Shown: piece after piece, positions 4,896-10,059 of the stretch
How the letters are laid out: each line of letters begins with the position of its first letter
Position numbering within the stretch: position 1 is the first letter of the stretch
DNA from: an uncultured Oscillibacter sp.
GTDB lineage: Bacteria; Bacillota; Clostridia; Oscillospirales; Oscillospiraceae
Reading direction: 5' to 3'
Assembly: GCA_900551885.1 (NCBI GenBank)
Contig: URXS01000067.1
Location: 1-10,059, forward strand
DNA: 10,059 nt
Position numbers and translations under genes: made by a program
The notes under the pieces: model-generated
What the model was told of the DNA's origin: nothing
What the model saw: the letters and a program-made list of their open reading frames with translations, nothing else
The model's database searches: none

Positions 4896-6041
4896 ATGAG
4901 ACGGAAGCTGCTGGCGGCACTGGCCTGCGTGGTGCTGTTGGTTCAGTTGACAGTACCGGTAATGGCCGCCGGGACGGTGTACTTTACCGCTGTGAATAAA
5001 AATGTTCTGGAGCTGTCGGATGCCACCATGCCCTTCTGGTCCGGCGGATATTTGTATGTGCCCTCTACCATTTTTTCCGGCGTCAACCGGGATCTGGGCG
5101 TGGGCGTGGCGACCATCAGCGGTGAGGAGGGCCCCGCCCTTTTGCTGTATGGCGGTGACGCGGAATTCCAGACCCTCAGTTTTGATCTTAGCAAGGACTA
5201 CGCCGTGGACAAGGATGGGAATATGTATTTTCAGAAGGCCATCCAGCGGGGCGGTGTGACATTTCTGCCGATTTCCCTGGTGGCCCGATGCTTTGGCCTG
5301 CTCTACACGGTTATCGAGGTGCCCAGAGGGTATCTGGTGTGGGTACGGACCAAGGACGTGGACCTGTCGGAACGGATCTTCGCCGATGCTGCCAGTTATC
5401 AGATGGAGAGCCGCTACAGCCAGTATCTGAAGGATCAGGAATCCGGTAGTCAACCCAGCGGCGGTGAAGACACCACCACGGAAAGCCCGGATGCGCAGAG
5501 CACGTCCGGCCAACAGGTATATCTGTGCATCAAGGCGTCGGAGGCCTCTGTGGTCACGGCGCTGCTGGATGTTCTGGATCAGTATGACCGCCAGGTTACC
5601 TTTTACTGTACAGTGGACTTTCTGCAACAGCAGGGAGATCTCCTGCGCCGAATGACGGCCTCCGGGTACACCATCGGTATCGTGGCGGACGCCGCGGAAG
5701 GGGACCGGACTGTGGCGGAGCAGCTTGCGGTGGGCAATGCCGCCCTGGAGGTCGCTACCTGCGGCAAGACCCGGCTGGCCCGGCTGGAGAATGTCTCTGA
5801 TCAGACTGCCGCCGACGTGGAGACCATGGGATACTGCTGCCTGTGGCCGGATCTGGACCGCTCAGCCTATTTGCTGGCGGACAGTTCCTCGGCCAATGTG
5901 CTGCTGGATCGGGTGGCGGACCGGGCCAGGGATGTGTCCGTGTGGCTGGGGGATGGCGTCACGGCCACCGGGCTGCGGGCCTTTTTGGCGGGCCTCCAGA
6001 GTTCTGGGGACCGGTGCATGGCCTTGACAGAGACCACCTGA
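4896..6041 (+). CDS. Secreted protein: copper-amine-oxidase-like domain plus degenerate polysaccharide-deacetylase-like domain
   Basis: A 381-residue exported protein. A signal peptide spans residues 1-25 (MRRK, hydrophobic core, then VMAAG). Residues 27-150 resemble the stalk domain named after the copper amine oxidase N-terminus, with YLYVPSTIFSG and VTFLPISLVARCFGLLYTVI taking the place of its repeated VPLR...A...G blocks. A low-complexity linker (about 180-206, rich in S, G, T, E, Q) follows. Residues 207-380 follow the order of a NodB-type deacetylase: LLDVLDQYDRQVTFYCTVDFL, then LLRRMTASGYTIGIVAD. The metal- and base-forming TFDDGP and HxxxH motifs are missing, so it is probably not an active deacetylase. 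The start at 4896 has AAGGAGGG 7 bases upstream; an ATG 6 bases earlier is too close to it. The likely site of action is the cell wall, perhaps binding glycan. Confidence 0.65.
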   Translation: MRRKLLAALACVVLLVQLTVPVMAAGTVYFTAVNKNVLELSDATMPFWSGGYLYVPSTIFSGVNRDLGVGVATISGEEGPALLLYGGDAEFQTLSFDLSKDYAVDKDGNMYFQKAIQRGGVTFLPISLVARCFGLLYTVIEVPRGYLVWVRTKDVDLSERIFADAASYQMESRYSQYLKDQESGSQPSGGEDTTTESPDAQSTSGQQVYLCIKASEASVVTALLDVLDQYDRQVTFYCTVDFLQQQGDLLRRMTASGYTIGIVADAAEGDRTVAEQLAVGNAALEVATCGKTRLARLENVSDQTAADVETMGYCCLWPDLDRSAYLLADSSSANVLLDRVADRARDVSVWLGDGVTATGLRAFLAGLQSSGDRCMALTETT

Positions 6042-6060
6042 ACCGGGAATTTACAGAATA

Positions 6061-6091
6061 TTCAACACCACCTGGTGAAATGGGTTATAAT
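6061..6091 (+). promoter_or_regulatory. Candidate promoter of the regulator-kinase-htrA operon
   Basis: A perfect -10 TATAAT (6086-6091) lies 36 bases before the response-regulator start, but no good -35 stands at the right distance (TTCAAC at 6061 is poor). An inverted repeat, CACCA-CC-TGGTG (6066-6077), lies just upstream of the -10. The combination suggests a regulated promoter, perhaps autoregulated by the operon's own response regulator. Confidence 0.5.
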
Positions 6092-6127
6092 GAGAAAAAT
6101 GAACTGTAAGAAACTGGAGGGATCACC

Positions 6128-6838
6128 ATGGGCCGTAACATTCTGGTGGTGGAAGACGACCGCAATATCTGCGATCTGATCCACATGTACCTGGTGAAAG
6201 AAGGCTTCGATGTCCGGATCGCCGGGGACGGCGGAAAGGCCATTGAGGAGTTTAAAAAGCAGACACCGGACCTGATCCTGCTGGACATCATGCTGCCGGT
6301 AATGGACGGCTGGGCCGTCTGTGCCAAGATCCGGGAGACCAGCAAGGTGCCTATCATCATGTTGACCGCCAAGAGTGAGGTCTTTGACCGTATTCAGGGT
6401 CTGGAGATGGGTGCCGACGATTACATTGTCAAGCCCTTCGAGATGAAAGAGTTGATCGCTCGCATCAACGCCGTGTTGCGGCGGACGGAAATCCCCAATG
6501 ATACCACCAAGCGGCTGACATTTGACAAGCTGGTGATCGACCTGGATTCATACGAGTTGATTGTGGATGGCAAGAAGATCGATACGCCGCCCAAGGAACT
6601 GGAACTGCTTTACCATCTGGCCTCCACCCCCAACCGGGTCTATACCCGCAACCAGCTATTGGATGAGGTGTGGGGCTTTGATTACTTTGGCGACAGCCGG
6701 ACTGTGGATGTCCACATCAAGCGCCTGCGGGAGAAAGTGGAGGGTGTCAGCGACCAGTGGGCGCTGAAGACTGTCTGGGGTGTGGGATATAAATTTGAGG
6801 TTACCGGCAGCCGCCCGGCGGAGAAGGCGGAAGGATGA
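6128..6838 (+). CDS. OmpR/PhoB-family response regulator
   Basis: A 236-residue two-component transcription factor. The receiver domain (residues 4-118) has the acidic pair D10/D11, phosphoacceptor D53 in LILLDIMLPVMDGW, switch T80 in IIMLTAK and K102 in YIVKPF. The winged-helix DNA-binding domain (about 130-228) carries LTFDKLVIDLDSYELIVDG, the PKELELLYHLASTPNRVYTR turn and the SRTVDVHIKRLREKV recognition helix, ending in TVWGVGYKF. All residues needed for phosphorylation are present. The start has GGAGGG (6116-6121) 6 bases upstream. Its stop overlaps the kinase start by 4 bases (ATGA), so the two form a cognate pair. From the downstream htrA, a role in envelope or secretion stress is inferred. 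Confidence 0.95.
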   Translation: MGRNILVVEDDRNICDLIHMYLVKEGFDVRIAGDGGKAIEEFKKQTPDLILLDIMLPVMDGWAVCAKIRETSKVPIIMLTAKSEVFDRIQGLEMGADDYIVKPFEMKELIARINAVLRRTEIPNDTTKRLTFDKLVIDLDSYELIVDGKKIDTPPKELELLYHLASTPNRVYTRNQLLDEVWGFDYFGDSRTVDVHIKRLREKVEGVSDQWALKTVWGVGYKFEVTGSRPAEKAEG

Positions 6839-8262
6839 AAACGCTGAAAAAGCGATTCCGGGGGTTGTACTGGCGGCAGTTGTTCGTCACCGCCGGCATG
6901 GTGATGCTGACACTGCTCCTGCTGGGCGCCTCTTTCTTCTCCCTCAGTTACAACTATGCCCGCAGCCAGAAGAGCGAGGAGCTGGGTGAAAAGGCCCAGA
7001 TGGTGGCCCAAATTGCTGCCGGCTATCTGCGCACCGGTCAGGAGGACGACCTGCGCCAGTTGGCCACCTTTGCCGCCACCGTTTCGGAGGTGGACTTCCT
7101 GATCTGTGACACCGAGGGGCATGTGGGATTGTCCACGGATCCGGCTATGGAGGGCCTGGTGGTCACTGTGCCGGAGGAGATGACCCGGGAGGTGCTGGAG
7201 AACCAGATCTCCGCCCACCGCAGCGACCTGGGCGGCTTTTATGAGGCCAAGCGGTTTGTGGTGGGTGTCCCCATCTACACCGATGACGGTGACGAGCCGG
7301 CGGGCATCGCCTTCGCTGTTTCCACCAGTGAGTCCCTGGACTCCATGTGGCAGGGCTTCATCGGATTGTTCTTCATGACGGCCTTTGTGGTGCTGATGAT
7401 CTCCTTCATGGCCTCCTCGGTCACGGCTATGCGGCAGGTGCAGCCCATCCGGGAGATGGCCCAGGCCACCCGCCGCTATGCTGAGGGCGACTTTGACGTG
7501 CGGATGCGGGACTACGGACGGGACGACGAGGTAGGCGAGCTGGCGGCCTCCTTCAACAATATGGCGGAGACGCTGCAGCAGACAGAGCGCCAGCGTCGGG
7601 AGTTCATCGCAAACATCTCTCACGAGCTGAAGACCCCCATGACCACCATTGCCGGTTATACAGACGGTATATTGGATGGCACCATCCCCCCGGAGAACGA
7701 GCGGCAGTATCTTCAGATTATCTCCGACGAAAGCCGCCGCCTCAGCCGCCTGGTGCGGCGGATGCTGGATGTCAGTCAGCTTCAGGCCATGGACCCTCTG
7801 CGCAACGGCAGCCGCTTCGACATCTGCGAGAGCATGCGTCGAGTACTGATCTCCCTGGAGAAGAAGATCACCGACCGCCAGTTGGATGTGGACGCGGATA
7901 TTCCCGACGAGCCGATCCTGGTACTGGGGGACAAGGATTTGATCACCCAAGTGATCTACAATCTGCTGGATAACGCTGCCAAATTTGCCACGCCCGGCAC
8001 CAAGCTGTACCTGGGTGTGACCCCGCTGGACGGCAAGGCCCGGGTAACGGTACGAAATCTGGGGGAGACCATTTCTCCCGAGGAACTGCCGCTGCTGTTC
8101 GAGCGGTTCCACAAGAGCGACAAGTCCCGCAGCGAGGATAAGGACGGCGTGGGCCTGGGGCTCTATATTGTGAAGACCATTCTGGAACAGCACAAGGAAA
8201 AGATCAATGTGACCAGCGAGAACGGGGTGACGACCTTCTCCTTCTCCCTGGCCATGGAATGA
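6835..8262 (+). CDS. Sensor histidine kinase, HAMP and HisKA/HATPase type
   Basis: A 475-residue membrane kinase. Transmembrane segments lie at about 14-38 and 173-197, enclosing an extracytoplasmic sensor region of about 135 residues that has a PAS-like feel (VDFLICDTEGHVGLSTDP, then FVVGVPIYTDDGDEPAGIAFA). A HAMP linker (about 198-250) ends in ELAASFNNMAETL. The phosphoacceptor is H263 in FIANISHELKTPM. The ATPase domain has the N box at LLDNAAKF (N380), an F box near LLFERFHKSD and the G2 box GVGLGLYIVK. The G1 box reads RNLGETIS in place of DxGxG, a variant known in VanS-like kinases, so activity is expected. The start overlaps the regulator stop by 4 bases; htrA starts 7 bases after its own stop. 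Confidence 0.95.
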   Translation: MKTLKKRFRGLYWRQLFVTAGMVMLTLLLLGASFFSLSYNYARSQKSEELGEKAQMVAQIAAGYLRTGQEDDLRQLATFAATVSEVDFLICDTEGHVGLSTDPAMEGLVVTVPEEMTREVLENQISAHRSDLGGFYEAKRFVVGVPIYTDDGDEPAGIAFAVSTSESLDSMWQGFIGLFFMTAFVVLMISFMASSVTAMRQVQPIREMAQATRRYAEGDFDVRMRDYGRDDEVGELAASFNNMAETLQQTERQRREFIANISHELKTPMTTIAGYTDGILDGTIPPENERQYLQIISDESRRLSRLVRRMLDVSQLQAMDPLRNGSRFDICESMRRVLISLEKKITDRQLDVDADIPDEPILVLGDKDLITQVIYNLLDNAAKFATPGTKLYLGVTPLDGKARVTVRNLGETISPEELPLLFERFHKSDKSRSEDKDGVGLGLYIVKTILEQHKEKINVTSENGVTTFSFSLAME

Positions 8263-8269
8263 GGGACGC

Positions 8270-9553
8270 ATGGACGAACACACGCAGACCTCCCGGGAAG
8301 AGTGCCTTCCCGGCGAGGTGGTGGAATGCTATATTCAGCCGGACCCCCGGGAGGTGGTGGAGCGGTACAGCCGCCCCCTTCCGGGGCGCCGTGTTGCGCC
8401 CCCACAGACCCACCGGCGGAGCCGGAAGGGCCTGTGGGTATTTCTGCTGTGCCTGGTAGTGACGGTGGGGGCAACCATTGGTGCCCTGCTGTGGAACAAC
8501 GCCCGGGAAAAGGCCCGGGACGACCGGTTCTACTACGATTATGACGAGCGGGACAGTTCTGTGGCCATGGAGGAGATCACCATCCCCACCTATCCCACCG
8601 GACAGGGCGTGGAGCTGACGGTGGAACCCGCCGGTGGCCGGGAGCTGACCGCTCAGGAGATCTACCAGCAGGTCAACCCCTCTGTGGTGACTGTACTGGC
8701 CCAGTTGGGGGATGGCGTTTCCGTGGGCACCGGGGTCATCTTTACGGAGGACGGTTATATTCTCACCAACTACCATGTGGTGGAGGGCGGCCGGGATTGC
8801 GGGATCACCCTGGATAACAACCGCAGCTATGAGGCCAAGTACGTGGCCGGGGACATGGAAAATGACCTGGCAATTCTGAAAGTGGATTTGACCGGCCTGA
8901 CCCCTGCCATCTTTGGGGACTCCGATGCCCTGACAGTGGGAGATAAGGTCTACGCCATCGGTAACCCCCTGGGCGTGGAGCTGCGGGGCACTTTGACCGA
9001 CGGTATCGTCTCCGCCATTAACCGGGATGTACGGGTGGATGACCGGACCATGACGCTGATCCAGACCAACGCCGCCCTGAACTCCGGAAACTCCGGCGGC
9101 CCCCTGATCAATACCTATGGCCAGGTGATAGGCATCAACACCATCAAAATGAGCTCCACTTACTCCAATGTGGAAGGCTTGGGCTTCGCCATTCCCTCTT
9201 CCACTATCCGGTATCTGGTCAATGACCTGCTGACTTACGGAGAGGTGCTGCCGGAGCCAGAGCTGGGCGTTTCCGTATTGCAGGTGGGTGTCCAACTGGA
9301 GGGCGACCTGTGGGGGATCGAGGTCATTGAGGTGAATCCCGGCTCCGCCGCTGACGAGGCGGGGATTCAGGTGGGAGATTTCATCGTCTCCGCCGCTGGG
9401 ACCGATGTATCCTCCAGCCAGGATTTGCTGAAGGTCCGCCGCCAGTTCCGGGTGGGAGATGAGATGCCTCTTACCCTCTGGCGGGACGGGGAGCGCCTGG
9501 AAGTGACCCTGGTTTTGCAGGCCAAGGAAGAGGCTGTGGAGCCGGTCTCCTGA
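8270..9553 (+). CDS. htrA: Membrane-anchored HtrA/DegP-family serine protease with PDZ domain
   Basis: A 427-residue S1C protease that degrades misfolded proteins outside the membrane. A cytoplasmic tail of about 53 residues, rich in Pro and Arg, precedes one transmembrane segment (54-74). The trypsin-like domain (about 128-315) has the full triad: H169 in TNYHVV, D199 in ENDLAIL and S275 in NSGNSGGPLI. One PDZ domain follows (about 330-415, with VNPGSAADEAGIQVGDFIVSAAG). In Bacillus and Streptococcus HtrA is controlled by a two-component system (CssRS, CiaRH), and the same order of regulator, kinase and protease occurs here in one operon. The ATG at 8270 has GAGGG (8261-8265) upstream at 4-base spacing and begins 7 bases after the kinase stop. 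The gene symbol is by family and not by orthology. Confidence 0.95.
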   Translation: MDEHTQTSREECLPGEVVECYIQPDPREVVERYSRPLPGRRVAPPQTHRRSRKGLWVFLLCLVVTVGATIGALLWNNAREKARDDRFYYDYDERDSSVAMEEITIPTYPTGQGVELTVEPAGGRELTAQEIYQQVNPSVVTVLAQLGDGVSVGTGVIFTEDGYILTNYHVVEGGRDCGITLDNNRSYEAKYVAGDMENDLAILKVDLTGLTPAIFGDSDALTVGDKVYAIGNPLGVELRGTLTDGIVSAINRDVRVDDRTMTLIQTNAALNSGNSGGPLINTYGQVIGINTIKMSSTYSNVEGLGFAIPSSTIRYLVNDLLTYGEVLPEPELGVSVLQVGVQLEGDLWGIEVIEVNPGSAADEAGIQVGDFIVSAAGTDVSSSQDLLKVRRQFRVGDEMPLTLWRDGERLEVTLVLQAKEEAVEPVS

Positions 9554-9586
9554 CCGGGCGGAACAGATGTCGAAAAATATGTGGAG

Positions 9587-9623
9587 AAAAGCGTCCTGAC
9601 GAAAATCGTCAGGACGCTTTTTT
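9587..9623. terminator. Bidirectional terminator between htrA and the TauE-like gene
   Basis: A perfect 16-bp stem, AAAAGCGTCCTGACGA (9587-9602) with 9606-9621, closes an AAA loop. T tracts follow on the plus strand (9618-9623) and, shorter, on the minus strand. It lies 33 bases beyond the htrA stop. The last codons and the stop of the convergent transporter gene are inside its right arm. Confidence 0.92.
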
Positions 9624-9980
9624 GCGCTTGGGCCACAGCAGGCTGGCACCGGATAACAGCAGATATACACCGAAGGGCTTCCGCAGCAGCTCCGGGTCCA
9701 CCGCCGTGGCGATCCAGGCACCGGCTACCGCCGCCACCACCGCCCAGGGAATTGCGGAGCGGAGGACGGGCTTGTCCAGACAGCCGTTCCTGGCGTGGCA
9801 CACCAGGGCGGTAGCGGCGGTGGGCAGGAAGAACAGCAGGTTGATGGCCTGGGCAGTCCGCTGGTCCACATCCAGCAGCAGCGTCATCACCAGCAGCAAA
9901 ATGGTGCCACCGCCCACGCCCCAGGCAGAGAGAATGCCCGCCCCCAGACCGCAGGCCAGGGGCACCAGCCACTCTGTCAC
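9609..9980 (-). CDS. TauE/SafE-type membrane transporter, half-length (second of a pair)
   Basis: A 123-residue membrane protein covering one repeat of the TauE/SafE (DUF81) family, proposed exporters of sulfite, sulfoacetate and other organic anions. The family signature GLGAGILSAWGVGGGTILLL (residues 11-30) and QRTAQAINLLFFLPTA (40-55) are clear. About four membrane segments are present; full proteins have two such repeats and about eight segments. The start is taken as GTG at 9980-9978: GGAGGGAGG lies 8 bases upstream, and the alternative upstream ATG lies inside the preceding gene. The GTG overlaps the previous stop as GTGA, so the two halves are co-translated. The stop codon lies in the arm of the terminator hairpin. 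Substrate cannot be told from sequence. Confidence 0.85.
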   Translation of the reverse strand: MTEWLVPLACGLGAGILSAWGVGGGTILLLVMTLLLDVDQRTAQAINLLFFLPTAATALVCHARNGCLDKPVLRSAIPWAVVAAVAGAWIATAVDPELLRKPFGVYLLLSGASLLWPKRKKAS

Positions 9981-10059
9981 AGCAGATACCTCCCTCCGGC
10001 ATAGAAGAGAAAGGCGGCAAAAAGCCACTTCAGCCATACCGTGGGCACTTTTCCATAAA
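9977..10059 (-). CDS. TauE/SafE-type transporter first half, C-terminal end only (runs off window)
   Basis: The last 26 codons of a minus-strand gene whose start lies beyond 10059. They read YGKVPTVWLKWLFAAF, then LFYAGGRYLL and stop, resembling the end of a TauE/SafE repeat (the neighbour has PELLRKPFGVYLLLSGASLLW at the equivalent place). The TGA stop overlaps the GTG start of the downstream half by 4 bases (GTGA at 9980-9977). The identification rests on this short stretch, the matching neighbour and the common occurrence of paired half-length TauE-like genes in Clostridia. Confidence 0.7.
   Translation of the reverse strand, partial: YGKVPTVWLKWLFAAFLFYAGGRYLL

Noticed and set aside
6024..6029. 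Perfect TTGACA near the end of the pseudo-deacetylase gene as a -35 for the regulator operon
   Set aside because: The only good -10 (6086-6091) is 56 bp away, and no -10-like hexamer stands 16-18 bp downstream.
6682..8283. Long antisense open frame of about 530 codons opposite the histidine kinase
   Set aside because: It is the mirror of a GC-rich coding frame, has low-complexity His/Gln/Leu-rich translation and no recognisable domain, and the sense strand encodes a full kinase.
8204..9721. Long antisense open frame of about 500 codons opposite htrA
   Set aside because: Same cause; the sense frame has the complete protease triad and PDZ domain, and the antisense translation has no family features.
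1..10059. CRISPR arrays, tRNA or rRNA genes, insertion sequences, defence genes
   Set aside because: No repeat-spacer pattern, no cloverleaf-like sequence, no transposase and no nuclease, toxin or restriction gene could be seen in the window.

Overview
The window looks like chromosomal DNA from a spore-forming, high-GC member of the Clostridia, most like the gut Oscillospiraceae (Flavonifractor/Oscillibacter-type). The reasons are Firmicute-type strong Shine-Dalgarno sites, spoIID, bofA and yaaL sporulation-associated genes, two promoters that match the mother-cell sigma-E consensus, GC-rich coding sequence and AT-rich intergenic DNA. The genus is inferred from gene style only.

Layout. Positions 1-417 contain no gene. 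They hold three hairpin terminators and an unusual set of short direct repeats that may be protein-binding sites or the end of an integrated element. Next, on the minus strand, comes the rplM-rpsI ribosomal operon (L13, S9), with a near-consensus promoter and a foldable leader. Still on the minus strand, a terminator closes a separate yaaL-bofA operon (DUF2508 protein and the BofA sporulation checkpoint membrane protein). Its promoter region matches sigma-E and is shared with the divergent tadA (tRNA adenosine-34 deaminase). In Bacillus subtilis these same genes are the outer ends of the tadA-scr-dnaX-yaaK-recR-yaaL-bofA cluster; here the middle is absent and the ends are divergent.

After tadA, two strong hairpins separate it from a convergent minus-strand gene for an unrecognised protein with about eight membrane segments. 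That gene and spoIID are divergent, with back-to-back promoters: vegetative type leftward, sigma-E type rightward. SpoIID is the peptidoglycan lytic transglycosylase of engulfment. It is followed, from its own promoter, by a secreted protein with a copper-amine-oxidase-like N-terminal domain and what looks like a catalytically dead polysaccharide-deacetylase fold.

The right third is a tight operon: OmpR-type response regulator, membrane histidine kinase (4-bp overlap) and a membrane-anchored HtrA serine protease with a PDZ domain. The arrangement resembles CssRS/HtrA and CiaRH/HtrA envelope-stress systems. A bidirectional terminator separates htrA from a convergent pair of half-length TauE/SafE-type transporter genes; the second is complete and the first runs off the window end.

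Overall the window is mostly conserved core genome (translation, sporulation, envelope homeostasis). I see no clear new defence or mobile system. The least explained items are the repeat-rich region beside rpsI, the pseudo-deacetylase protein, the rplM leader with a possible Shine-Dalgarno-sequestering fold, and the split transporter.
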